Made by a program: the position numbers and the translations under genes. Below the pieces are notes generated by a model. It made no database searches and was not told where the DNA came from. It saw only the letters and a program-made list of their open reading frames with translations. A DNA stretch of 64,000 nt from an uncultured bacterium (GTDB lineage Bacteria; Desulfobacterota; Desulfobaccia; Desulfobaccales; 0-14-0-80-60-11): assembly GCA_937943575.1 (NCBI GenBank), contig CALEAV010000038.1, forward strand, positions 1 to 64,000, read 5' to 3'. This document shows positions 30,574 to 39,133 of the stretch, piece after piece; position 1 is the first letter of the stretch; every line of letters begins with the position of its first letter.

Positions 30574-32484
30574 ATGGTCCCCCATCCCCACCCCCGTGAC
30601 AACACCGGCGCCCCTTTTCCGACTCACTCGTTGGGGTGGCGCCGCGCCCTCTGGTGGCCGCTGCTGGTAGCGGTCCTGATCATCACCCCCAAGCCGGCCC
30701 TGGCGGCGGAGGCCGGGCACACGCTGCTGGCCAGCATCAGCATCAGCATCCTGGTGGCCACCCTGGTGGGCTGCCTGGCCGTCCTCCTCAAGCAGCCCCT
30801 GATCCTGGCCTACATCGTCGGCGGGGTGATCATCGGGCCGCAGATCGGCTTCGCCTGGGTCCGGAACCAAAGTGACATCGAGACCATCGCGGAAATCGGC
30901 CTCATCCTCCTCCTCTTCATGATCGGGCTGGAGCTGGACCTGAAAAAGATCCGGGAATCCGGCAGATCCCTCATCGTCACCGGGGTGCTGCAGTTTATCC
31001 TCTGCGTCTCTTTGGCCTTCGGCTTTCTTCTGCTTCTGGGCTTTTCCCTCACGGCTGCCGGGGCGGAGTATCGTATCCTGGGGGTGCCCTTACGCGGCGG
31101 CCCTTATGACCTCCTGTATCTGGCCGCCTGCCTGGGGCTGAGCAGCACCACCATCGTGGTGAAGCTCCTCTACGAAAAATTTGAGCTGGACACTCTGGCG
31201 GGCCGCCTCACCGTGGGGGTGCTCATCTTCCAGGACCTGTGGGCCATCGTGCTCCTCGGCCTGCAGCCCAATCTCTCCCAGCCCCAGGTGGGCATCATCC
31301 TGGTATCCTTCGCCAAGGGCGGCCTGCTGGTGGCCGTGAGCCTGCTCCTGAGCAAATACGGCCTGGGGTTCATCTTCCAGCGCATCGCCAAACTGCCGGA
31401 GCTGGTGCTGGTGGCCTCCCTGGGCTGGTGCTTCTTCATGGCGGGGCTGGCCAACTACCTGGGGCTCTCCATGGAAATGGGGGCGCTCATCGCCGGGGTG
31501 GCCATCTCCACCTTCCCCTACAACCTGGACATCATCGGCAAGATCATCAACATCCGGGACTTTTTCATCACCCTGTTTTTTGTGGCTCTGGGCATGGTGA
31601 TCCCCAACCCGCTGCACAAACCCGGCCTCTTTGCCCTGGCCCTGCTCCTGGCGGGGTTTCTCATGCTCACCCGCTTCCTCACCGTCTTCCCCCTGCTCTA
31701 CTGGCTGGGCAACGGCAACCGGGTGAGCCTCCTCACCTCCATCAACCTCTCCCAGCTCAGCGAGTTTTCCCTGGTCCTCGCGGTGATGGGGGCCAAGGCG
31801 GACTACGGCCATATCGGCTCCGACACCCTCACCCTCATCATCTTCATCTTTGTGGTGACCTCCATCGCCTCCACCTACATGATCAAGGGCAGTCACTCCC
31901 TGCAGGCGGTCTTAAGCCGGGGAGCGGAGAGGCTGGGCTTTCGCCCCCTGAGGGAGGAGCGGCGGGAGGAGGCGGCAGCCGAGCACAAGGACGTGGCGGT
32001 CCTGGGGTTTTTCCGGGTGGCCAGCGCCCTGGTGGCCCACCTGGAGCAGACCCGCCCCGAGCTCCTGCAGCATCTGGTGGTGGTGGACTTCAACCCCGAG
32101 GTCTACCGGGGCCTCCGGGCCCGGGGGGTGAAGGTGGTCTACGGGGATATCAGTAACCTCCAGACCCTGCACCATGCCGGCCTGGAGCACGTCCGCGTTG
32201 TGCTTTCCACCATCACCGATGATATCCTGGTGGGCACCGACAACCTGAAAATCATCAACGCGGTGCGGCCGCTGGCGCCCCAGGCCAGGATCATCGTCAG
32301 CGCCCACAGTGCCTTTCAGGCCCTGAAGCTCTACCAGGCCGGGGCGGACTACGTGCTCCTGCCCCATGAGGCGGCGGCGCTGAGGCTGGAGGCCGTCCTG
32401 GAGGTGCTCCTCAGGGGGGAGGGGGAGACCCTCAGGGAGGCGGAAATGGCCCGGCTGGCCCGGCTGACAGAAATTTTACGGTGA
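30574..32484 (+). CDS. CPA2 family cation/proton antiporter with TrkA-N domain
   Basis: 636-residue membrane transporter of the KefB/RosB type. After a possible signal or first helix (residues about 25-45) come roughly 12 hydrophobic segments to residue 445, including LAYIVGGVIIGPQIGFAW and LLLFMIGLELDLKKI typical of the family. Residues about 470-610 are a cytoplasmic nucleotide-binding (TrkA-N) domain with VAVLGFFRVASALVAHL in place of a strict GxGxxG. It probably exchanges K+ or Na+ for protons under nucleotide control; the ion is not determinable. ATG 30574 follows TAAGGAG at only 3 bp; upstream starts are unlike the family. Confidence 0.9.
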   Translation: MVPHPHPRDNTGAPFPTHSLGWRRALWWPLLVAVLIITPKPALAAEAGHTLLASISISILVATLVGCLAVLLKQPLILAYIVGGVIIGPQIGFAWVRNQSDIETIAEIGLILLLFMIGLELDLKKIRESGRSLIVTGVLQFILCVSLAFGFLLLLGFSLTAAGAEYRILGVPLRGGPYDLLYLAACLGLSSTTIVVKLLYEKFELDTLAGRLTVGVLIFQDLWAIVLLGLQPNLSQPQVGIILVSFAKGGLLVAVSLLLSKYGLGFIFQRIAKLPELVLVASLGWCFFMAGLANYLGLSMEMGALIAGVAISTFPYNLDIIGKIINIRDFFITLFFVALGMVIPNPLHKPGLFALALLLAGFLMLTRFLTVFPLLYWLGNGNRVSLLTSINLSQLSEFSLVLAVMGAKADYGHIGSDTLTLIIFIFVVTSIASTYMIKGSHSLQAVLSRGAERLGFRPLREERREEAAAEHKDVAVLGFFRVASALVAHLEQTRPELLQHLVVVDFNPEVYRGLRARGVKVVYGDISNLQTLHHAGLEHVRVVLSTITDDILVGTDNLKIINAVRPLAPQARIIVSAHSAFQALKLYQAGADYVLLPHEAAALRLEAVLEVLLRGEGETLREAEMARLARLTEILR

Positions 32485-32670
32485 GGCGGACGGGTCTGCG
32501 GGGGGAGGGCCAAAGAAAAGGAGGATCCCCTCCTCGCACCCAAGAGAGGGTGTGGGGGAAGGGCGGCCGTCCCGCTCCACCCCTCCCGCCAGGGGCCCGG
32601 GTCTCAAGCAAACATGGGAAGATTGGCCCGGGGAGGCGCTCTCCCCGGGGCCCTGCGAGGTGAACGAGGC

Positions 32671-33420
32671 ATGTACAAACTGGTCCTGCTGCGCCACGGC
32701 GAGAGCATCTGGAACAAGGAGAACCGCTTCACCGGCTGGATCGACGTGGGCCTGTCGGAGAAAGGGGTGGAGGAGGCCCGGGAGGCCGGCCGGGTGCTGG
32801 CGAAAGAGGGCTTTGTCTTCGATGTGGCCTACACCAGCGTGCTGAAGCGGGCCATCAAGACCCTGTGGCTGGTCCTGGAGGAGATGGACCTCATGTGGAT
32901 CCCCATCCACCACAGCTGGCGGCTCAATGAGCGGCACTACGGGGCGCTTCAGGGGCTGAACAAGGTGGAGACGGTGGAGCGCCACGGGCTGGAGCAGGTG
33001 CAGCTCTGGCGGCGCAGCTACGACGTGCCCCCGCCGCCGTTGAGCCCCGATGACCCCCGCCATCCGGCCCGGGACCCCCGCTACCGGGGGGTGCCGGCGG
33101 CGGAGCTGCCCCTCACGGAGTGCCTCAAGGACGTGGTGGCCCGCTTCCTCCCCTACTGGCACGACACCCTGGCGCCGGCGGTGGCCTCCGGGGCCCGGGT
33201 GATCATCGCCGCCCATGGCAATTCCCTGCGGGCCCTGGTGAAATACCTGGATAACCTCTCCGACGAAGAGATTGTGGGCCTCAACATCCCCACGGGCATC
33301 CCCCTGGTCTATGAGCTGGACGCCGACCTCAGGCCCCTGAACCGCTACTATCTGGGAGACCCGGAAAAGGTGAAGGCGGCCATTCAGTCCGTGGCGGAGC
33401 AGTTGAAGAAGAAGGCTTAA
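32671..33420 (+). CDS. gpmA: 2,3-bisphosphoglycerate-dependent phosphoglycerate mutase
   Basis: 249-residue glycolytic/gluconeogenic mutase interconverting 3- and 2-phosphoglycerate. The catalytic histidines are in [12 protein letters not shown] (residue about 9) and [30 protein letters not shown] and [10 protein letters not shown] are typical of the dPGM subfamily. Full length. ATG 32671 is chosen because the conserved [12 protein letters not shown] opens there; an upstream in-frame ATG at 32614 adds a low-complexity tail. It stands alone on the plus strand after the antiporter. Confidence 0.97.
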   Translation: MYKLVLLRHGESIWNKENRFTGWIDVGLSEKGVEEAREAGRVLAKEGFVFDVAYTSVLKRAIKTLWLVLEEMDLMWIPIHHSWRLNERHYGALQGLNKVETVERHGLEQVQLWRRSYDVPPPPLSPDDPRHPARDPRYRGVPAAELPLTECLKDVVARFLPYWHDTLAPAVASGARVIIAAHGNSLRALVKYLDNLSDEEIVGLNIPTGIPLVYELDADLRPLNRYYLGDPEKVKAAIQSVAEQLKKKA

Positions 33421-33611
33421 GGGGAACGCCGGCACGTTGCAGAAGACGGCGGGGGGCCGGCCGGGCCCAAATCCACCACCGGCGCCTGCACCCCCGGGGG
33501 GACGACGGTCCTTTCCAGAAGATGATGGGGGCCGGAGTCGGAAGAGGGGGCTGAAAAAGAAGGCGTGGGGGCACGCCGGGGCCGGGGGAGCGGCGGGGGA
33601 GGGTTTTTCAG
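33421..33611. other. intergenic region after gpmA
   Basis: No gene seen in 33421-33772 apart from the promoter described below. One hairpin GGCGTG/CACGCC lies near 33563-33578, followed only 25 bp later by T5, so it could be a weak terminator. A C/G-rich palindromic block (CCTCCC then GGGGGGAGGGGG) at 33677-33700 resembles other intergenic blocks in the window. Confidence 0.35.
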
Positions 33612-33641
33612 TTGACAAATACCATACCATGGTATAGTATT
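33612..33641 (+). promoter_or_regulatory. promoter with a 24-bp near-perfect palindrome (operator) in its spacer
   Basis: TTGACA at 33612-33617 and TATAGT at 33633-33638 (15-bp spacer; TAGTAT at 33635-33640 would give 17). Positions 33618-33641 form a 24-bp palindrome: arms AATACCATACC and GGTATAGTATT around AT, with one mismatch per 11-bp arm; its core ATACCATGGTAT is perfect. It lies before a CsoR-family repressor gene, so an autoregulatory operator is the natural reading. Confidence 0.8.
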
Positions 33642-33772
33642 TGCTCAGGTGGGGCCGCTCCCGGCCCCTCTCCCGCCTCCACCTCCCGGGGGGAGGGGGC
33701 CAGGGCAGGCGGGGAGCCGGGCCCCCCGGCCCCGGACACCCCGGCGCCTCACCATCCTGAGGAGGACATCCC

Positions 33773-34063
33773 ATGGCTAAGCCCACCGGCCACCCGGACC
33801 GGCCCACCCAGGAGATCCTCGCCCGCCTGCGGCGCATCGAAGGCCAGGTGCGTGGCCTCCAAGACATGATCCGCAAGGGGCGGGAGTGCGAGGCCGTCCT
33901 CACCCAGGTGCGGGCGGTGCAGGCGGCGCTGGCCGCCGTGGCCCGCCGGGTGCTGGAGCACTATCTGGAGGAATGCCAGAGGGAGTGGGAAGCGGAGCCC
34001 GACCCCCGGCTCCTGACGGAGAAGCTGCGGCACACCGTGGGCCTCCTCAGCAAATTTCTGTAG
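33773..34063 (+). CDS. CsoR/FrmR-family repressor, possibly CstR-like
   Basis: 96-residue all-helical repressor of the CsoR/RcnR/FrmR family, which senses metals, formaldehyde or persulfide. The family core EILARLRRIEGQVRGLQDMI is at residues 14-33. Cys39 and Cys68 keep the 29-residue spacing of the two ligand cysteines of CsoR, but the ligand His position (Cys+25) is Tyr64, with His63 one residue early. Loss of that His is a mark of persulfide sensors such as CstR, so sulfur sensing is plausible. Start ATG 33773 follows GGAGG. A palindromic operator lies in its promoter and a DsrE-like gene follows after 29 bp. Confidence 0.9.
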   Translation: MAKPTGHPDRPTQEILARLRRIEGQVRGLQDMIRKGRECEAVLTQVRAVQAALAAVARRVLEHYLEECQREWEAEPDPRLLTEKLRHTVGLLSKFL

Positions 34064-34092
34064 CGGCTCACCGCCGTAATATAGGAGGAACT

Positions 34093-34536
34093 ATGAGCAC
34101 TGCCAAAGAGAAGGCCTGTTTCATCTGTTCCCGGGACACCCTGGACGGGGCCTACCCTTCCCTCATCCTGGGCATCAACGCCGCCCGCCTGGGGATGGAG
34201 GCCAAGGTCTTTTACACCTTCATGGGGGTGAACCTGGTGAAGAAAGGCGGCATTGAGAAGGCCAAATTCATCCCCCCGGGCCCCATGGGCGCGGTCCCGG
34301 GCATGGCCACCCTGGCCACCGCCATGATGAAGAAGAAGGCGGAGAAGGCCCAGATCCCCTCCCTGCCGGACCTGATGGAGATGGCGCAGCTGGAGGGGGT
34401 GGAGCTCATCGCCTGCCGCATGACCATCGACATGATGGAGATCCGGGAGGAGGAGATGCTGGAGGGGGTCCCGATCTGGACAGCCGAGGAGTTCCTCAAA
34501 TACGCCAAGGATGCCAAGATCTGCCTCTTCACCTAA
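34093..34536 (+). CDS. DsrE/DsrF-like family protein
   Basis: 147-residue protein of the DsrE/F/DrsH-like family, alpha-beta proteins of which some carry sulfane sulfur on a conserved cysteine. It shows CFICSRDTLDGAYPSLILGINAA at the N-terminus (read in two parts, Cys9 and Cys12), a Met/Gly/Pro-rich loop FIPPGPMGAVPGMATL, and ELIACRMTIDMMEI with the conserved Cys near residue 105. Start ATG 34093 follows AGGAGG. Its closeness to a CsoR/CstR-like repressor suggests a shared transcript and a role in handling reactive sulfur; this is inference. Confidence 0.88.
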   Translation: MSTAKEKACFICSRDTLDGAYPSLILGINAARLGMEAKVFYTFMGVNLVKKGGIEKAKFIPPGPMGAVPGMATLATAMMKKKAEKAQIPSLPDLMEMAQLEGVELIACRMTIDMMEIREEEMLEGVPIWTAEEFLKYAKDAKICLFT

Positions 34537-34553
34537 GCCTTTTTCCCGCCGTG

Positions 34554-34595
34554 CGGGCCGCCCGTCGCCGGGGGGCGGCCCGGTTCAAATTCTTT
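34554..34595 (+). terminator. possible terminator after the DsrE-like gene
   Basis: Stem CGGGCCGCCC (34554-34563) and GGGCGGCCCG (34573-34582) with a 9-base loop. The following bases are only moderately T-rich, so termination is plausible but not certain. Confidence 0.55.
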
Positions 34596-34649
34596 TCCGC
34601 CACCGTCCGGAATCCGACCCGGAAAAATTCGCCCTGCCTCTTTCTTGGC

Positions 34650-34678
34650 TTGACAGGGCTTCCGGAAGCCCCTTAAAT
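34650..34678 (+). promoter_or_regulatory. promoter with a perfect 16-bp palindrome in its spacer
   Basis: TTGACA at 34650-34655, 17 bp, then TTAAAT at 34673-34678. The spacer contains the perfect palindrome GGGCTTCCGGAAGCCC (34656-34671). It precedes the sigma-54 activator gene at 34801; the palindrome is a candidate operator. No T-run follows, which argues against a terminator. Confidence 0.65.
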
Positions 34679-34800
34679 GGAATTACGATCTGAACCATGA
34701 AGCCCGAAATCATCTTCCCCCCTCCCTGACCGACTTCCGGACCTGTCCTGATCCGAAGGTAGGCTGCACATCCCCTTGACCTCCCAAAGGAGCCCGGCGG

Positions 34801-37188
34801 ATGGCCCAGGAAGCGGAAAAAGGCACCCACATCCCCTTACCCCCCCCTGCACCTCCGCTCCCCGCCCTTGGCTTGGAGAGCCCGGTCCAGTGCATCTCCT
34901 CGGAACCCTTCCGGACCATGGTGGAGGTGGCCCGGGACGGGATCTGCCTGGTGGATGCCACCGGGACCATCGTCTTCGTCAACCGGGGGTTTGCCCGACT
35001 GCTGGGGTGGGAGGTCTCCCAGCTGACCGGCCGGTCCCTCTTCGAGGTGGTGGTTCCGGAGCACCATGACCTCCTCACCGCCAAGCTGGAGCGGCGGCGC
35101 CGGGGGCTCTCGGACCTCTACGAAATGAGCCTGCGGCATCAGGAGGGCCGGGTGGTGCCCACCATGGTCTCCGCCGCGCCCATCATGGCGGAGGGCCGCT
35201 TCCTCGGGTCGGTGGCCATCTTCACCGACATCTCCGAGCAGAAGCGGGTGGAGCGGGAACTGCGGGAGACGGGCGAGTTCCTGGAGACCATCATCAACAG
35301 CATCACGGACAACCTCCTGGCCATCGACCCCCGCAGCTGCCGCATCATCCTGGCCAACCACTCCTTCCTGAGTCACATCCACAAGGACCGGGAGAGCGTC
35401 TATCACCGGCCGTGCTACGAAGTGCTCCACCACCGGCAGGGGCCCTGCCAGGAAGCCGGGCTCCTGTGCCCGGTACAGGAGAGCGCCAAACAGAAGCGCC
35501 AGGTGCTGGTGGACAAGAATTTTGTCAACAGCCAGGGCCAGCTGCGCACCTATCAGATCGCCGCCTATCCCCATTTCGGCCAGGACGGCGAGGTGGATCT
35601 GGTCATCTGTCTGGAGCGGGATGTCACCGACCGGCGCAAGATGGAAGAGGCCTTGGCCTTCCGCTCCCGGGAGCTGCAAAAGACCCAGGTGCAGCTGGAA
35701 AAACTCTTCGACATCGCCCGGGAGCGCACCGCCAAACGCTCGGTGCCGGAGCTCCTGCACTTCCTGCACCATCTTATGCTGGAGGCCTTTCCGGGGGCGG
35801 AGCCCATCTTTCTGCTCCTGGAGGGGGAGCAGCGGCTGCTGTCCCTGGAGGAGTGCGCCACCGGCCTGCAGGACGCCCAGCGCCGGGTGGTGCGCCGCCT
35901 GGAACAGGCGGGGCTTCTGGGGGATTTCCTGCGCCGCCTCACCGCCCTGCTGACCCCCCAGGTCATCACCTTTGCCGACCCCGACCTGCCGCCCTACTTC
36001 CGGCTCTTTTCCAACATCTACCCGAGCTGGCTGGCCATGCCCATCCTGGCGCACCAGGAGTCCCTGGGCCTCTTTCTTCTGGGTTTCCATCATCACCAGA
36101 GCTTCACCCGGGAGGACCTGCACTTCTGTCATGCCTGCTTTGCCCAGGTGGGCTGTTACCTCCGCTATCTCCTCCGGCAAAAGGGGCGGGAGCTGTTCCC
36201 CGAGGCCGGGCTGCCGGAGGTCACCGGCTACGGGGAGATCATCGGCCAGAGCAAGAAGATGCAGGAGGTCTACCAGCTCATCAACCTGGTGAGCGGCACC
36301 GACGCCACGGTGCTCATCACCGGGGAGAACGGCACCGGCAAGGAGCTGGTGGCCCGCACCATCCACCGCCAGAGCAAGCGCAGCCGGGGGCCCTTCGTGG
36401 TGGCCAACTGCTCCGCCTACTCCCCCACTCTCCTGGAGAGCGAGCTCTTCGGGCACGAGAAGGGGGCCTTCACCGGGGCCATCCGCCGCAAGAAGGGCCG
36501 CTTCGAGCTGGCCCAGGGGGGCACCCTGTTTCTGGATGAGATCGGCGACATCCCCCCGGCCACCCAGGTGCTGCTCCTGCGTTTCCTGCAGGACCACTGC
36601 TTCGAGCGGGTGGGGGGGGAGGTGACCATAGAGGCGGATGTGCGGGTGCTGGCGGCCACCAACAAGGACCTCTACCGGGAGGCGCAGCAGGGGCGCTTCC
36701 GGGACGACCTCTACTACCGCCTCAACGTCATCACCATCCACCTGCCGCCGTTGCGGGAGCGCAAGGAGGACATCCCCCTTTTGTGCCAGCACTTCCTCAA
36801 CAAGTACAACCTGAAGGAAGGCAAAAAGATCAGCAAGTTCTCCCCGGACGCCATGCAGGCCCTGATGGACTTCGACTGGCCGGGCAATGTCCGCCAGCTG
36901 GAGAACGCCATCAGCCATGCGGTGATCCTGGCCCAGGGGGAGATCATCCGGCGCCGCCACCTGCCCCGCTTCCTCAAGGAGGAGGGGGAGGAGGCGGTCT
37001 CCACCTCCTTGGCGGAGACGGAGCGCCGGCTGATTCTGCGGGTGCTCAAGGAGTCCTCCTGGAACAAGCACGAGGCGGCCCGGCGCCTCAAGGTGAGCCG
37101 CAGCACCCTGTACAGCAAGATTCGGCGTTATGGTCTGTCCCAGGGTCCGGCGGAAGGGTCCGAATCTGGACAGAGGCTAACCACTTGA
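34801..37188 (+). CDS. PAS-containing sigma-54-dependent transcriptional activator
   Basis: 795-residue bacterial enhancer-binding protein. Two PAS domains (about 35-150 and 155-280), then a GAF-like region (about 300-460), an AAA+ domain (about 475-705) and a Fis-type helix-turn-helix at the end (AARRLKVSRSTLYSKIRRYG). The AAA+ domain has Walker [12 protein letters not shown], the sigma-54-contacting GAFTGA, and [13 protein letters not shown]. The second PAS has Cys-rich HRPCYEVLHHRQGPC and LLCP, a possible cofactor or metal site. No receiver domain, so it senses its signal directly. Start ATG 34801 follows AAGGAG. It probably controls the CoA-transferase operon just downstream. Confidence 0.95.
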   Translation: MAQEAEKGTHIPLPPPAPPLPALGLESPVQCISSEPFRTMVEVARDGICLVDATGTIVFVNRGFARLLGWEVSQLTGRSLFEVVVPEHHDLLTAKLERRRRGLSDLYEMSLRHQEGRVVPTMVSAAPIMAEGRFLGSVAIFTDISEQKRVERELRETGEFLETIINSITDNLLAIDPRSCRIILANHSFLSHIHKDRESVYHRPCYEVLHHRQGPCQEAGLLCPVQESAKQKRQVLVDKNFVNSQGQLRTYQIAAYPHFGQDGEVDLVICLERDVTDRRKMEEALAFRSRELQKTQVQLEKLFDIARERTAKRSVPELLHFLHHLMLEAFPGAEPIFLLLEGEQRLLSLEECATGLQDAQRRVVRRLEQAGLLGDFLRRLTALLTPQVITFADPDLPPYFRLFSNIYPSWLAMPILAHQESLGLFLLGFHHHQSFTREDLHFCHACFAQVGCYLRYLLRQKGRELFPEAGLPEVTGYGEIIGQSKKMQEVYQLINLVSGTDATVLITGENGTGKELVARTIHRQSKRSRGPFVVANCSAYSPTLLESELFGHEKGAFTGAIRRKKGRFELAQGGTLFLDEIGDIPPATQVLLLRFLQDHCFERVGGEVTIEADVRVLAATNKDLYREAQQGRFRDDLYYRLNVITIHLPPLRERKEDIPLLCQHFLNKYNLKEGKKISKFSPDAMQALMDFDWPGNVRQLENAISHAVILAQGEIIRRRHLPRFLKEEGEEAVSTSLAETERRLILRVLKESSWNKHEAARRLKVSRSTLYSKIRRYGLSQGPAEGSESGQRLTT

Positions 37189-37191
37189 TAT

Positions 37192-37209
37192 AAATGGCAA
37201 AAGCCATTT
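37192..37209 (+). promoter_or_regulatory. dyad AAATGGC-AAAA-GCCATTT, possible activator site
   Basis: Perfect 7-bp inverted repeat around an AAAA centre, just after the activator gene. It lies about 140 bp upstream of a -24/-12-like element, a normal distance for an enhancer-type site. It could instead be a hairpin; no T-run follows directly. Confidence 0.4.
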
Positions 37210-37349
37210 GTGTCCTTGTGGCAGATGTTTTTTTGGACGGTGCCGGGGTCCACCACCGCCCCCGGGCTCAGGGGGCCAAAAAAAATATTTCGGCCAGGGT
37301 CCAGAAATTCTTGAGGAAAAGCCGCCCCGGACCAGGCACCTGAGACCCC

Positions 37350-37364
37350 TGGCAAAGATTTTGT
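37350..37364 (+). promoter_or_regulatory. sigma-54-like -24/-12 element
   Basis: TGGCA, then TTTTGT with exactly 10 bp between GG (37351-37352) and GT (37363-37364). The -24 part fits the consensus; the -12 has GT where GC is nearly invariant, so it is a weak match. It is the best such site between the activator and the CoA-transferase operon. The rest of 37189-37636 holds no gene that I can support. Confidence 0.35.
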
Positions 37365-37636
37365 AACAGGATGAGGAGGGGAGGAAGGCCGATGGTGGGG
37401 CCTCGGGCTTCCCTCCCCTCCTTGTGCAACCCGACCATCCCCCATAACTCAGGCGAAAGGAGGTGAGGTCAGGCTTTCTGCCCCCGCTCCGGACGGCCGG
37501 AGACGGGACGCCGGCAGGCAACCTTCAACCGGGAAGGCTGTGGCGAGCCCTGTGGCCGCCAGCCCCCCATGCCGTAACGGTAGGCATCTCCTGCATCACT
37601 CCTGGACGAACCACTTGCTGAATGGGAGGCCGCAAC

Positions 37637-39133
37637 ATGGCGAAAGAAAGAAGGGAAATCGAAATCAACAGTCGGGCTGACACCCTGCCGTTGATGGGGC
37701 CGGACGTCCGTCCCTGGCCCGTCACCCCGCCGCCTTCCCCGGAAGAGTGCATGAAGGTTTATGAGAAACGGAAGGCGGGGGAATTCGGGAAATTCCTGGA
37801 AGACAACCTGCGCCTGGATTACGTTTTCGAAAAGCCGGAAGCCCTCCAGGGCCTCAGGGTGCTGTGCAACGGCATCTGGCACATCAGCCGCATGTTCGCC
37901 ACCAGCCTGCTGGCCGAACAGGGTGCCGAGGCCATCCACATCGAGCCCCCCACCGGCGACCCGCTGCGCCAGCTCACCCCCTTCGGCCGGGAAGAGTACA
38001 TGCTGAAGGACAACGTCACCGGCGAGCCCTGCGGCCTGGATTTTCTCCATGAGTTCCGCAACGCCTACTCCATCACCCTGAACCTGGAGACCCCGGAGGG
38101 CCGGGAGATCTATAAGAAGCTGGCCATGCTGGTGGATGTCATCATCGAGTCCTGGCCGCCCGGCTACATGGACTCCCTGGGCATCGGCTACCGCCAGCTC
38201 TCCAAGCTCAATCCCAAGCTGGTCTACTGCTGGGTGGGGGAGCGCGGCCAGTGGGGCCCCATGAAGGATGAGGTCTCCAAATTCGGGCAGTGGATGCTGG
38301 ATCCCTTCTCCGCCTGCGCCAACTCCTGGGTGCACAACACCGGCTTCCCGCCCGACCAGTGCCCCCGGGGCGGCAAGGGCGGCGACCCCATGCGCTCCGG
38401 CGCCTGGCTGCCCTCCTATGTCTGCGGCGAGCAGGCGGCGGCCAGCATCCTGGCGGCCCTCTACTGGCGGGACTTCAACGGCGGCGGCGAAGGCCAGTTC
38501 ATTGAGGTGACCGCCGCGGAGTCCCTGATGGACATCCTGGACTTCGACATCACCTGGTACGGCTTCAACGCCTCCATCAAGGCCAGAACCGGCGCCTGGG
38601 ACCCCAACCTCAACCAGTACGAGTGGAACCCCTGCAAGGACGGTTACATGATGATCGGTGGCCAGACCGACCGGCTCTGGTACCGCATCGGCATGTGCAT
38701 TGAGCGGGACCTGCCCCTGTTCGGCCGCCTCATCCACGAAGACCCGCTCCTCAAGGAGATGGCCGCCAGAAACGCCCTGCAGGCCCTGATCAAGACCTAC
38801 ACCGTCACCACCAAGTGGCTCAGGGACATCAACCGCATTGAGGCCGAGCAGAAGCTGATGGAATACGAGATCGCCGCCGGCCCGGTGCTCTACATCGACG
38901 AAGTGGCGGAGTTCCCGCACTTCAAGTATCGCCCCTGGGTGAACACCAAAGAGACTCAGTTCTACGGCACGGTGATGTACTCCGAGTCCTGCGGGGCCTT
39001 CCAGCACCGCACCCCGGCCCGGGTGAAGGATCTGGGACGGCCGCTGGGCTATGACAACGGCGAGGTCTACAAAAAATACCTGGGTTACGGCCCCATGAAG
39101 CTCCGGGAACTCAAGGCGAAGGGGGTAATCTAA
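37637..39133 (+). CDS. family III (CaiB/BaiF) CoA-transferase subunit, catalytic Asp apparently lost
   Basis: 498-residue member of the CaiB/BaiF family, enzymes that move CoA between carboxylic acids. Family features are [20 protein letters not shown], a Gly/Pro-rich [20 protein letters not shown], and [14 protein letters not shown]. The catalytic Asp of the family should fall at residue 260, which reads Ser in [18 protein letters not shown]. The next gene, a paralogue, has Asp there, so the pair probably works as a heteromer like the two-subunit benzylsuccinate CoA-transferase BbsEF. ATG 37637 has GGGAGG 7 bp upstream. It overlaps nothing; the partner starts directly after its stop. Confidence 0.9.
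   Translation: MAKERREIEINSRADTLPLMGPDVRPWPVTPPPSPEECMKVYEKRKAGEFGKFLEDNLRLDYVFEKPEALQGLRVLCNGIWHISRMFATSLLAEQGAEAIHIEPPTGDPLRQLTPFGREEYMLKDNVTGEPCGLDFLHEFRNAYSITLNLETPEGREIYKKLAMLVDVIIESWPPGYMDSLGIGYRQLSKLNPKLVYCWVGERGQWGPMKDEVSKFGQWMLDPFSACANSWVHNTGFPPDQCPRGGKGGDPMRSGAWLPSYVCGEQAAASILAALYWRDFNGGGEGQFIEVTAAESLMDILDFDITWYGFNASIKARTGAWDPNLNQYEWNPCKDGYMMIGGQTDRLWYRIGMCIERDLPLFGRLIHEDPLLKEMAARNALQALIKTYTVTTKWLRDINRIEAEQKLMEYEIAAGPVLYIDEVAEFPHFKYRPWVNTKETQFYGTVMYSESCGAFQHRTPARVKDLGRPLGYDNGEVYKKYLGYGPMKLRELKAKGVI

Noticed and set aside
34656-34671. Palindrome GGGCTTCCGGAAGCCC as a terminator of the DsrE-like gene
   Set aside because: No T-run follows, and it fits exactly between -35 and -10 boxes; an operator is the better reading.
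37603-37618. A TGG...TTGC pattern just before the first CoA-transferase gene, like a sigma-54 promoter
   Set aside because: The gap between GG and GC is 11 bp instead of 10, and the transcript would start at or inside the ribosome-binding site, so it was not accepted.
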